The notes beneath the pieces were generated by a model, which did no database searches, was not told the origin of the DNA, and saw only the letters and a program-made list of their open reading frames with translations. Shown one piece after another: positions 26,042 through 34,040 of a stretch of 64,000 nucleotides of DNA (its first letter is position 1; the number at the start of each line of letters is the position of its first letter). The stretch is from Pontibacter sp. E15-1. Lineage in GTDB: Bacteria > Bacteroidota > Bacteroidia > Cytophagales > Hymenobacteraceae. Both the position numbers and the translations under genes were made by a program. The stretch covers positions 1 to 64,000 of the forward strand of contig NZ_JAKVIR010000033.1 in the NCBI RefSeq assembly GCF_022601975.1, in the 5' to 3' direction.

Positions 26042-27721
26042 CTATAAGTTTTGGCGCTTGAGTTCTCCCACGGCGTGGTCCACGGCGCGTGCCGTAAGGG
26101 CCATGTACGTGAGCGACGGGTTTTGGCAGCCGGCGGAAGTCATGCAGGCGCCGTCTGTCACGTACACGTTCTGCGCATCCCATACCTGGTTGTTGCCGTT
26201 CAGCACCGATGTTTTCGGGTCGCGGCCCATGCGGGCGGTTCCCATTTCATGGATTCCCTGGCCGAGGCCGTAATCCGCATCGTAAGTGTTCACGTTCTTC
26301 AACCCGGCGATCTCCAGCATCTCCTTGGCGTCGTTCTTCATGTCCTGGCGCATCTTGCGCTCATTTTCCTTTATCTCGGCATCGATGGCAAGCACGGGCA
26401 GGCCCCACTTGTCTTTCACGCTCTTGTCCAGGCTTATTTTGTTCTCATGGTATGGCAGCGTCTCGCCAAAGCCGTTTATACCCATCGTCCAGGCACCCGG
26501 CTCCGTCAGGGCATCCTTAAAGTCGCCGCCGATGTTCATCTCGGCAATCTCGCGGCTCCAGCCCTCACGGCCAGCACTGCCCTGGTAACCAAACCCACGG
26601 ATGTAATCCCGCTTGTCGTCGCCGATGTTGCGGAAACGCGGGATGTAGATGCCGTTCGGGCGGCGACCATAGTAATATTTGTCTTCATACCCCTCTACCG
26701 TTCCGGAGGCACCTACCTTAAAGTGGTGGTCCATCAGGTTATGGCCCAGTTCCCCGCTGCTGCTTCCCAGTCCGCCTTCCCATACATCGGTGGCAGAGTT
26801 CATCAGCATCCAGGTCGAGTTCAGAGAGGAGGCGTTCAGGAAGATCACCTTGGCGAAGTACTCATACGTCTGGTTGGTTTCGGCATCCAGCACCTCCACG
26901 CCTTTTGCCTTTTTGGTGTCTTTGTCATAAATCACCTTGGTCACGATAGAAAAAGGACGAAGGGTGAGGTTGCCAGTGGCCATGGCGGCGGGCATGGTGG
27001 CCGATTGTGTGCTGAAATAGGCCCCAAAAGGGCAGCCGAGCCAGCATTTGTTGCGGTACTGGCAGTTGGTGCGGTCGTGGTGTGGCTGCGTGATGTTGGC
27101 CACGCGGCCGATAATCATGTGGCGATTGTTGTTATAATGTTTCTTGAGGCGGGCCGCCACGTCTTTTTCCACGCAGTTCAGCTCCATGGGAGGCATGAAA
27201 TCGCCGTCGGGTAAGTGCGGGATATTCTCTTTGGAGCCGCTTATACCGGCAAATTTCTCCACGTAGCTGTACCACGGCGCAATTTCGTTGTAGCGGATGG
27301 GCCAGTCCACGGCCACGCCATCCTTCATGTTGGCCTCAAAGTCGAGGTCGCTCAGGCGGTAGCTCTGGCGGCCCCACATCAGCGAGCGCCCGCCCACCTG
27401 GTACCCACGGTACCAGTCGAAGCGCTTCACCTCAACATATGGATTGTCTTTGTCGTTGGCCCAAAAATCGAGGTTGCGCTCGTTCAGCACATAATCCCGC
27501 TTTAGAACAGGGTTGTTTTTGATCATTTCCTGGGTACGACCACCCGCATGCGGAAACTCCCAGGGATCTTTATTGGCGTTGGTATAGTCCTTCACATGCT
27601 CGACGTTCCGGCCACGCTCCAGTAGTATAGTTTTAAGTCCTTTTTGGGTGAGTTCTTTTGCAGCCCAGCCGCCAGAAATTCCGGAGCCTACAACAATCGC
27701 ATCATATACATTTTCAGCCAT
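26042..27721 (-). CDS. GMC family FAD-dependent sugar dehydrogenase (catalytic subunit)
   Basis: A 559-residue glucose-methanol-choline oxidoreductase. The FAD-binding motif VVGSGISGGWAAKEL spans about residues 11-25, followed by LLERG. Other family blocks are GRSLMWGRQSYR, CQYRNKCWLGCPFGAYFS and the C-terminal EMGTARMG and CQNPSLTYMALTARAV. The protein has no signal peptide; export by hitch-hiking on the subunit 3 protein is expected. Homologous enzymes with a subunit 3 and a cytochrome c oxidise the C3 hydroxyl of glucosides. It is the first gene of the cluster, with the main promoter probably in the 27.7-28.2 kb gap. Confidence 0.9.
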   Translation of the reverse strand: MAENVYDAIVVGSGISGGWAAKELTQKGLKTILLERGRNVEHVKDYTNANKDPWEFPHAGGRTQEMIKNNPVLKRDYVLNERNLDFWANDKDNPYVEVKRFDWYRGYQVGGRSLMWGRQSYRLSDLDFEANMKDGVAVDWPIRYNEIAPWYSYVEKFAGISGSKENIPHLPDGDFMPPMELNCVEKDVAARLKKHYNNNRHMIIGRVANITQPHHDRTNCQYRNKCWLGCPFGAYFSTQSATMPAAMATGNLTLRPFSIVTKVIYDKDTKKAKGVEVLDAETNQTYEYFAKVIFLNASSLNSTWMLMNSATDVWEGGLGSSSGELGHNLMDHHFKVGASGTVEGYEDKYYYGRRPNGIYIPRFRNIGDDKRDYIRGFGYQGSAGREGWSREIAEMNIGGDFKDALTEPGAWTMGINGFGETLPYHENKISLDKSVKDKWGLPVLAIDAEIKENERKMRQDMKNDAKEMLEIAGLKNVNTYDADYGLGQGIHEMGTARMGRDPKTSVLNGNNQVWDAQNVYVTDGACMTSAGCQNPSLTYMALTARAVDHAVGELKRQNL

Positions 27722-28275
27722 GATTCAGGATGATTAGCTATTATAAGGTTCAGCACATTTTTGCCCCAATCTTTTGGAGCTTATTGTCAATTATTCATTC
27801 CTCCACCAATATGTTTAGAAATGATCGAATAAGTATAAAGTTTAATTCTAATATAAGCAAGTTATAACTGTAAATACTGAAAATTATAGTTGAGTACTCA
27901 CTCCTTGTAAAAAAGCACTTTGCTGCATTTTTCCGATATGGTCTAAAACATGAGAAACCGGGCCAATGCTGATGTATTGCGAAGTATGTACAGGGGTATA
28001 AATCTGCCCAATCAGGCAAATACCAGCTAACGATGAACCACTTATACCTTCCCTGGGCCGCAAGAGTGAGCCGATACTTATCTAAAACAGCGCTGCACTC
28101 CGCTGCTGAAGCACGGCCCATGTTATCCTCGCTGTTTAGACATAACACATATAGCCTGCTCAAGACCCGGATTTTGCCCTGTTTTTGTGGCGCTGGCTGA
28201 ATGGTAAAGTAGCAATAAAAAAAGCCTCGCAGGTATACACTACCCACAAGGCTTTCAAAATGCTGTTTCAAAATA
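27722..28275. other. Intergenic region upstream of the sugar cluster
   Basis: The 554 nt between the GMC start and the pirin stop include AT-rich promoter DNA (27780-27900) and, at about 28218-28256, a weak hairpin (AAAAAGCCT...AGGCTTT) likely to end the pirin transcript. An open frame of 158 codons on the minus strand (27795-28271) has no family resemblance and atypical composition, and is not accepted as a gene. Confidence 0.45.
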
Positions 28276-29136
28276 TCAGTCGTTCCAGTCTCCCATTTTC
28301 CCGAGCTGGTAATCCCGGAAGGCTTCGCGAATCTCCTGCTCCGTGTTCATCACAAACGGGCCATGCGACACGACGGGCTCGTTGAACGGCAGGGCATGGC
28401 CGAAAAGCAGTACAGCGGCTTCTGTCGCCTCCACGTTGATGTCCTCCCCCTCGTTTTCAAACTCAACCAGATGCAGCTTGTCTACTGACCGCCCGTTTAC
28501 GGTGACCTTGCCCCGTACCACATAGAAAAAGACGTTGTGTGCCGCTGGCACCTGCACGGTAAAGCTGCTGGCGGCCTGCATGTCTACACTGCTCATCATG
28601 ATCCCGCCGAGCGACTTGATGGGACCTTCTGTATCGCCCCAGCGCCCAGAAATCACATTTATTTGCACACGGCCCTCGTCTTCGGTAGCCGATGGAATTT
28701 CGTGCTGCTGGAGGCCCACGTAGCTTGGGGGCACCATTTTATACCTGGCGGGCAGGTTGAGCCATAGCTGCAGAATTTCCAGCGGACCGCCTTCGCGCTT
28801 AAACGTATCCGAGGAAACCTCCGCATGGATCAGTCCGGAGCCAGCCGTCATCCACTGCACCCCGCCTTTATTGATCACGCTTTTGCCTCCCCCCGTGTCC
28901 TGGTGCAGGATATCGCCTTCCAGGATGAAGGTGAGCGTTTCAAACCCCCGGTGTGGGTGCGGGCCAAATGGCAGGCCTTTGTTATTCGGGTCATAGGTTT
29001 GCGGCCCGTGGTGGTTCAGGAAGAGGAAAGGGTCAATATACTCTACCGCGGAGGTGGGCAGGGCACGGTACGTCACCAGATCATCGATGGGCGCGCTCAC
29101 GGCCTCATGTACTTGTTTGATTTTCTTTGTTTTCAT
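28276..29136 (-). CDS. Pirin family protein
   Basis: A 286-residue bicupin of the pirin family. The N-terminal cupin has the metal-binding motif FGPHPHRGFETLTFILEG followed by DTGGG and LIHAEVSS, giving the three-His/one-Glu type site; the C-terminal pirin domain contains INVISGRWGDTEGPI. Bacterial pirins include quercetin dioxygenases and redox-linked regulators, so function is only family-level. The start at MKTKKIKQVHEAV was chosen, as the 43-codon upstream extension is arginine/serine-rich and not family-like. Likely monocistronic. Confidence 0.88.
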   Translation of the reverse strand: MKTKKIKQVHEAVSAPIDDLVTYRALPTSAVEYIDPFLFLNHHGPQTYDPNNKGLPFGPHPHRGFETLTFILEGDILHQDTGGGKSVINKGGVQWMTAGSGLIHAEVSSDTFKREGGPLEILQLWLNLPARYKMVPPSYVGLQQHEIPSATEDEGRVQINVISGRWGDTEGPIKSLGGIMMSSVDMQAASSFTVQVPAAHNVFFYVVRGKVTVNGRSVDKLHLVEFENEGEDINVEATEAAVLLFGHALPFNEPVVSHGPFVMNTEQEIREAFRDYQLGKMGDWND

Positions 29137-29210
29137 GGTAGTGGTGTATGGGATCTTATATTCGTTGTTATAACGTAACTTTTTATAACAAGATGGGGAC
29201 GGGACGCTGC

Positions 29211-30092
29211 TTACGCAAACAAATCGGAGGAAAGATACCGGTCGCCGCGGTCGCAGATGATGCATACCACCACGCCTTCCTCCAGTTCCTCTATGAGGCG
29301 GGTGGCGGCAAACACAGCCCCGCCGCTGCTCATACCGGCAAACACGCCTTCTTCCTTGGCCAGCCTGCGCGTCATGGCCGTGGCATCGGCCGCCGACACG
29401 TCCAGAGTGCGGTCCACGCGCTCCTTTTCAAAAATTTTGGGCAGGTACTCTTGCGGCCAGCGCCTGATACCCGGTATCTGGGATCCCTCCACTGGTTGCG
29501 TGCCCACAATCTGCACTTCCGGGCGCTGCTCCTTCAGATACCGTGACACGCCCATGATGGTGCCCGTGGTGCCCATGGAAGACACAAAGTGCGTCACTTT
29601 CCCGTCGGTGTCGCGCCAGATTTCGGGGCCGGTGGTATGGTAGTGGGCCAAATAGTTGTCGGGGTTGGCAAACTGGTTAAGCAGCAGGTACCCTCCCTGC
29701 GCCACTTTCTCGTTCACGTAGTCTATGGCCCCCTCCATCGAGTGCTCTGCCGGCGTAAGCGTGACTTTGGCGCCATAGGCCTCCATGGTCAGCACCCGCT
29801 CCCGGGTGGCATTGTCGGGCATCACCAGCTCAATCTCCGCGTTAAACAGGCGCGCGATCATGGCCAGTGCGATACCGGTGTTGCCGCTTGTCGCCTCAAT
29901 CAGCCTGGTGCCCGGCTGTAGCTCGCCCCGATCCAGGGCACCCTTTATCATGCCGTAGGCGGCACGGTCTTTCACGCTGCCGCCGGGGTTGTTCCCCTCC
30001 AGCTTGGCGTATAACTTCACGCCGGGTTTGGTATTTATATGTGTCAGCTCCACCAGCGGGGTGTTGCCGATAAAATCAAGTAACGTTGCCAT
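29211..30092 (-). CDS. cysM: Cysteine synthase B-type O-acetylserine sulfhydrylase
   Basis: A 293-residue pyridoxal-phosphate enzyme. The PLP lysine is Lys41 in NNPGGSVKDRAAYGM, the substrate loop is EATSGNTGIALAM, and the phosphate-binding GTTGTI loop is in SSMGTTGTIMGVSRYLKE. Length and the short C-terminus match CysM rather than CysK. It forms cysteine (or S-sulfocysteine when thiosulfate is used) from O-acetylserine in the cytoplasm. It is separated from the upstream DJ-1-like gene by a terminator hairpin, so it probably has its own promoter. Confidence 0.9.
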   Translation of the reverse strand: MATLLDFIGNTPLVELTHINTKPGVKLYAKLEGNNPGGSVKDRAAYGMIKGALDRGELQPGTRLIEATSGNTGIALAMIARLFNAEIELVMPDNATRERVLTMEAYGAKVTLTPAEHSMEGAIDYVNEKVAQGGYLLLNQFANPDNYLAHYHTTGPEIWRDTDGKVTHFVSSMGTTGTIMGVSRYLKEQRPEVQIVGTQPVEGSQIPGIRRWPQEYLPKIFEKERVDRTLDVSAADATAMTRRLAKEEGVFAGMSSGGAVFAATRLIEELEEGVVVCIICDRGDRYLSSDLFA

Positions 30093-30155
30093 ATAGCTGC
30101 GAATTGATAAGTCTGTTACGAAGGTATGAGTTGCTTAACATGGAAGCAAAAATAA

Positions 30156-30188
30156 AATCCCGCCAGGCATTTCAGCTTTGGCGGGATT
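30156..30188 (-). terminator. Terminator after the DJ-1/PfpI-like gene
   Basis: Arms AATCCCGCCA and TGGCGGGATT pair perfectly over 10 bp with a 13-nt loop; on the minus strand the stem is followed by TTATTTTTG. Confidence 0.78.
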
Positions 30189-30210
30189 CGTTCAGGTATA
30201 GGCCAGGTGC

Positions 30211-30891
30211 CTAGGATTTTAAAGCGTCCAGCAGCTTCTCTGCGGCAGCCTCAGACGAGGCAGGGTTTTGTCCAGTGATCAGCAGGCCGTCCTGCAGCAC
30301 ATAGCTCCCCCAGTCGCTTCCATTGCTGTATACACCACCCAGCTCCTTCAGTTTGTCTTCCAGCAGAAAGGGCACCACGTCTGTCAGTTGCACGGCCTCT
30401 TCCTCTGTGTTTGTGAATCCGGTTACTTTCTTGCCCTTCACGAGCGGATCGCCGTTGGCGGCTTTCACGTGCTTCAGGGCTGCAGGAGCGTGGCACACCA
30501 GAGCCAGCGGCTTGTGCTGCGCATGGAAAGTCTCCAGCAGGTTGATAGAGTCTTTATCCTCGGCGAGGTCCCACATCGGGCCATGGCCGCCCGGATAGAA
30601 CACCGCGTCAAAATCGGCGGCCTTCACCTCGCTCAACTTATGCGTTTTGCTGAGCTTGCTTTGCAGTTCCTTGTCTTGGTCAAACCGCTTGGTCGCCTCC
30701 GTCTGAAAATCAGGCTGGGTGCTTTTCGGGTCGATCGGGGGCTGTCCGCCTTTAGGGGAAGCCAACGTGACCGCTACGCCTGCATCCGCTAGTTTATAGT
30801 ATGGCGCGGCAAATTCTTCAACCCAAAAACCTGTCTTCTCCCCAGTGTCGCCCAGTTTGTCGTGTGATGTTAATACAATTAATACTTTCAT
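30211..30891 (-). CDS. DJ-1/PfpI (class I glutamine amidotransferase-like) protein
   Basis: A 226-residue DJ-1/PfpI superfamily protein, closest in layout to the Hsp31-like branch. The nucleophile elbow is LVCHAPAAL with Cys133 and His134, an acidic partner lies in FWVEEFAAPYY (about residues 23-32), and the GGHGPMWDLA motif is typical of the Hsp31/glyoxalase III-like group. Such proteins act as glutathione-independent glyoxalases or protein/nucleotide repair enzymes. Cytoplasmic; no functional neighbour suggests a more exact role. Confidence 0.87.
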   Translation of the reverse strand: MKVLIVLTSHDKLGDTGEKTGFWVEEFAAPYYKLADAGVAVTLASPKGGQPPIDPKSTQPDFQTEATKRFDQDKELQSKLSKTHKLSEVKAADFDAVFYPGGHGPMWDLAEDKDSINLLETFHAQHKPLALVCHAPAALKHVKAANGDPLVKGKKVTGFTNTEEEAVQLTDVVPFLLEDKLKELGGVYSNGSDWGSYVLQDGLLITGQNPASSEAAAEKLLDALKS

Positions 30892-31203
30892 ATACTTTCG
30901 TTATTTACTTCTGTTAGTGGCCTTCGCCACCTGTTCGTTACACGCGCTTGCCCCGGTCAGGGTTTTGCATGGATGCTGCTTTAACAGCGCATACCGGAAA
31001 ATGTTATTCCTACTTATCGCGATACCCTGGTAGCAGCATGCTGTATCTCCGCAAGTTTTCTCCGCCATACTCACATCCCAAGCCCGCTGCGTGCCGTGTG
31101 CCTTCTATACCCTCAGGTATAAAGGGTATACCTTTGAAGAACAAAAAATGCCCCTGCCAACAGCATATGTTGACAGGGGCATTTCTTAAAATTCCGCGTT
31201 ACC
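30892..31203. other. Intergenic region with a convergent-side terminator at 31146-31184
   Basis: Of the 312 nt, the last part holds a clear hairpin: AAATGCCCCTG...CAGGGGCATTT at 31146-31184 with additional CAACA/TGTTG pairing, which terminates the minus-strand sorbosone-dehydrogenase-like gene's neighbours or its own 3' end at 31204. A GGTATAAAGGGTATACC cluster lies at about 31114-31131. No gene is evident. Confidence 0.6.
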
Positions 31204-32514
31204 CTAGTTAGCAGTTACGCGCCAGATAATGCCTCCTTCGTCATCAGCCACCAGCATCGATCCATCGGGCATGACTTCAATGCCTACGGGTCGGCCGTAT
31301 ACCTCATTCTTGCTGGCATCGGCAATAAAGCCCGTCAGAAAATCCTCTGGCTTGCCGCTGGGCTGACCGTTCTGAAAGGGCACGAAGACCACTTTATACC
31401 CGGCAAAATTCGAGCGGTTCCAGGAGCCGTGCTGCCCAATAAAAGCGCCATTTTTGTATTTAGCCGGAAAGGCACTACCCTGATAGAATGCCAGTCCTAA
31501 AGACGCCGTGTGCGCCCCAAGCGGCACGTCCGGCACGATCGCTTTTTGCACCAACTCAGGACGCTCGCCCTGGCGGCGCGGGTCTACGTGCTGGCCGTAG
31601 TATGAATAAGGCCAGCCATAAAAGGCCCCCTCTTTCACACCTGTCATATAGTCGGGCACCAGTTCGTCGCCTATCTCATCGCGCTCGTTCACCGCTGTCC
31701 AGAGCACGTTAGAGCCGGGCGCCCAGTCCATACCCACCGGGTTGCGCAGCCCGCTGGCATATACGCGCTCCCCTGTTCCGTCCGGGTTGATCTCCAGGAT
31801 GTTTGCCCTGCGCACTTCCTTGTCCATGCCATACTCACCCACGTTGCTGGCTGACCCCACCGATACGTAGATTTTGGTACCCGCGGGGTTGGCGATGATG
31901 TTGCGCGTCCAGTGGTGGTTGTAGCCGCCTGCGGGCAGGCTGATTAGTTGCTCGGCTTTCGCATCCATCTTCGTCTGTCCGGCCTTGTAGGGGTAGCGCA
32001 CCAGCTTGTCTACCTCCGCCACATAAAAGTAATCGCCCAGCACCAGGATGCCATACGGTTGGTTCAGGCCCGATAAAAACACCTCGCGGGTGTCTGGCTT
32101 TCCGTCGTTGTCCGAGTCGCGGAGGAGCGTGATCTGGTTGGCGCTTTTCTCCTTGTCGTCCGTTTCCGCGACGAAAACATCCTTGTTCGGGGCGATGTAT
32201 ATCCGGCGCGGGTGCTTCAGGTCGGTGGCGAAGCGCTCCACTTTAAACCCTGTTGGGGCCACGGGGGCTTTGTCTGCCGGCCACCCGATGGTTTGGCTGC
32301 GTTTGGCAGCCCGATGGGTAGTGTCCGGGGCTGGCAGGACCAGGCTTGGGTCGGTGGCCGTGCGTACGGTGTCGGCGTCAGGGCTAAAGGTGGTGGACGC
32401 GGTTTGTCCCTCCTGCTGTGCAGACTCCTGCGCACTGTTGCAGCCCCATAAGGCCGAGGCGGCCAAAAATGCCAGTAGCGGAGCGCTGCGTCGTGTTTGT
32501 TTCAATTGTATCAT
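31204..32514 (-). CDS. Glucose/sorbosone dehydrogenase-like beta-propeller lipoprotein
   Basis: A 436-residue lipoprotein: signal peptide with lipobox ALWGC (cysteine at residue 25), a Ser/Thr-rich linker to about residue 85, then a six-bladed propeller of the soluble PQQ glucose dehydrogenase/L-sorbosone dehydrogenase type. Recognisable blocks are NQPYGILVLGDYFYVAEVD, GGYNHHWTRNIIANPAG, SGLRNPVGMDWAPGSNVLW, NERDEIGDELVPDY and GQHGSWNRSNFAGYKVVF. Such proteins use PQQ in some bacteria, but the cofactor is not proven here and no PQQ synthesis genes are visible. Envelope location. Confidence 0.85.
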   Translation of the reverse strand: MIQLKQTRRSAPLLAFLAASALWGCNSAQESAQQEGQTASTTFSPDADTVRTATDPSLVLPAPDTTHRAAKRSQTIGWPADKAPVAPTGFKVERFATDLKHPRRIYIAPNKDVFVAETDDKEKSANQITLLRDSDNDGKPDTREVFLSGLNQPYGILVLGDYFYVAEVDKLVRYPYKAGQTKMDAKAEQLISLPAGGYNHHWTRNIIANPAGTKIYVSVGSASNVGEYGMDKEVRRANILEINPDGTGERVYASGLRNPVGMDWAPGSNVLWTAVNERDEIGDELVPDYMTGVKEGAFYGWPYSYYGQHVDPRRQGERPELVQKAIVPDVPLGAHTASLGLAFYQGSAFPAKYKNGAFIGQHGSWNRSNFAGYKVVFVPFQNGQPSGKPEDFLTGFIADASKNEVYGRPVGIEVMPDGSMLVADDEGGIIWRVTAN

Positions 32515-32680
32515 AGTGTTATTGCTTGTTTGAGTTGCTAGTATACGGGAGGTTTGCGCAAAATGTCCTGTTGCATGTGCGAACTCCGCTGGCCATACCC
32601 CCTACAAATGCATCTTTTGCAATAGACCACCAAAACCGGCTCCGCTGGCAGGGCATCACTGAGTTTCAGGCGCTGTTTTG

Positions 32681-32688
32681 TACCTTTG
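32681..32688 (+). promoter_or_regulatory. Bacteroidota -7 box very close to the dinB start
   Basis: TACCTTTG fits TAnnTTTG and ends only 7 nt before the ATG of dinB. Transcription from it would give an essentially leaderless mRNA. Confidence 0.55.
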
Positions 32689-32695
32689 CCCAGTA

Positions 32696-33790
32696 ATGCA
32701 CCTTTCCGTGAGCCAGCCCATCCGAAAAATCATTCACGTCGACATGGACGCCTTCTTCGCGTCGGTGGAGCAGCGCGACAACCCGGAGCTGCGCGGCAAA
32801 CCCGTGGCGGTGGGCGGCTCCAGGCAGCGCGGCGTGGTGGCGGCGGCAAGCTACGAGGCCCGCAGGTATGGCGTGCACTCAGCTCTTTCCTCCAAAATCG
32901 CCGCACAGCGCTGCCCACACCTGATCTTTGTGAAAGCCCGCTTCGAGGTATACAGCGCTGTTTCCCGCCAGATCCGTGAGATTTTCCAATCCTATACCGA
33001 CCTGGTGGAGCCGCTCTCGCTGGATGAGGCCTACCTGGATGTGACCGAAAACAAGATCGGGATGCCCTCAGCCACAATTATCGCGCAGGAGATCCGGAAG
33101 CGCATTTTCGAGGAGACTGGCCTGACGGCCTCGGCGGGCGTTTCCTATAACAAGTTCCTGGCAAAAATAGCCTCTGACTACAACAAGCCGGACGGCTTCA
33201 CGCTCATCACTCCCGACAAAGCTGAGGTTTTGGTGGCGGGCCTGGCCATCGAGAAGTTTCATGGCATCGGCAAAGTGACGGCCGCCAAAATGCAGCAAAT
33301 GGGCATCCTGACCGGGGCCGACCTGCGCGCGCGCTCCGAGCAGGAGCTGGTCCGCAACTTCGGGAAAGTGGGTCTGTATTACTACCGGATCTCCCGCGCC
33401 CAGGACTTCAGGGAGGTGCAGCCACACCGCATCCGGAAGTCCATTGGCTCAGAGCGCACCTTCGACGTGGACCTGATCGAGGAGCACGACATGCTGCTGC
33501 AACTGGACAGGCTGTGCCTGGAGGTGGCCCAGGACATGGAGCGGCTAAAGGCCACTGCTAAAACCCTCACGCTCAAGATCAAGTACTTCGACTTTGCCCA
33601 AAACACCCGCAGCAAGACTTTTCTGAGCGAGTTCAGCAGCGCCGATGCCCTCTACGTAATTGCCCGTGATCTGCTGCGCGCGCCCCAGCTTCCCCCCTAC
33701 CCGGTGCGGTTGCTCGGGGTCACGGTCAGTAGCCTGCTTTACCAGCACGACCGGCTGCAGGAGGGCTATCAGTTCACCCTTGAGTTCTGA
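32696..33790 (+). CDS. dinB: DNA polymerase IV (Y-family translesion polymerase)
   Basis: A 364-residue Y-family polymerase. The palm motifs are IIHVDMDAFFASVEQRD near residues 12-28 (first catalytic Asp), SYEARRYGVHSALS, and SLDEAYLDVTE with the second Asp/Glu pair; KFLAKIASDYNKPDG and GIGKVTAAKM form the thumb/HhH part, and the little-finger domain follows. The enzyme copies past DNA lesions with low fidelity. The C-terminal part lacks an obvious clamp-binding extension beyond QFTLEF. ATG at 32696 is preferred to a TTG six codons upstream because of the -7 box position. No LexA-type operator was recognised. Confidence 0.93.
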   Translation: MHLSVSQPIRKIIHVDMDAFFASVEQRDNPELRGKPVAVGGSRQRGVVAAASYEARRYGVHSALSSKIAAQRCPHLIFVKARFEVYSAVSRQIREIFQSYTDLVEPLSLDEAYLDVTENKIGMPSATIIAQEIRKRIFEETGLTASAGVSYNKFLAKIASDYNKPDGFTLITPDKAEVLVAGLAIEKFHGIGKVTAAKMQQMGILTGADLRARSEQELVRNFGKVGLYYYRISRAQDFREVQPHRIRKSIGSERTFDVDLIEEHDMLLQLDRLCLEVAQDMERLKATAKTLTLKIKYFDFAQNTRSKTFLSEFSSADALYVIARDLLRAPQLPPYPVRLLGVTVSSLLYQHDRLQEGYQFTLEF

Positions 33791-34006
33791 GTGCAGCCCA
33801 GCGTACACAATTTCTGCTACCCATATCGGGTAACTTTGCGCGGAAGCTATACCCAGGAGCCTGGCGCCATAAGTTGCAGCAAAACGGATGCGCCCGGCTG
33901 GCCAAAAAGGACTGAATGGGGTGCGTTTATACCCCGCTTTAGCAGACACCTGAAGAAAGATGCTGCAGTATGTTGCGGTATTGTCAGGAAAATCAAATAT
34001 TTAAAG

Positions 34007-34014
34007 TACCTTTG
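34007..34014 (+). promoter_or_regulatory. Bacteroidota -7 promoter box before pyrG
   Basis: TACCTTTG fits TAnnTTTG and lies 26 nt before the pyrG ATG. A second box, TAACTTTG at 33831-33838, lies further upstream in the 250-nt gap and could give a longer leader or a small transcript; no RNA family is recognised there. Confidence 0.6.
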
Positions 34015-34040
34015 TGGCCCATAAGGCTTAACCCAAACTT

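Noticed and set aside
26051-27214. 387-codon frame opposite the GMC oxidoreductase
   Set aside because: Exact antisense shadow of a well-supported gene; His/Val-rich composition typical of opposite-strand frames in GC-rich genes.
27795-28271. 158-codon open frame on the minus strand upstream of the GMC gene
   Set aside because: Aromatic- and cysteine-rich composition, no family resemblance, and it fills what looks like a promoter/terminator gap.
31114-31184. Possible small RNA from a TACCTTTG box to the hairpin at 31146
   Set aside because: The box lies only about 15 nt before the hairpin, so any transcript would be little more than the terminator itself.
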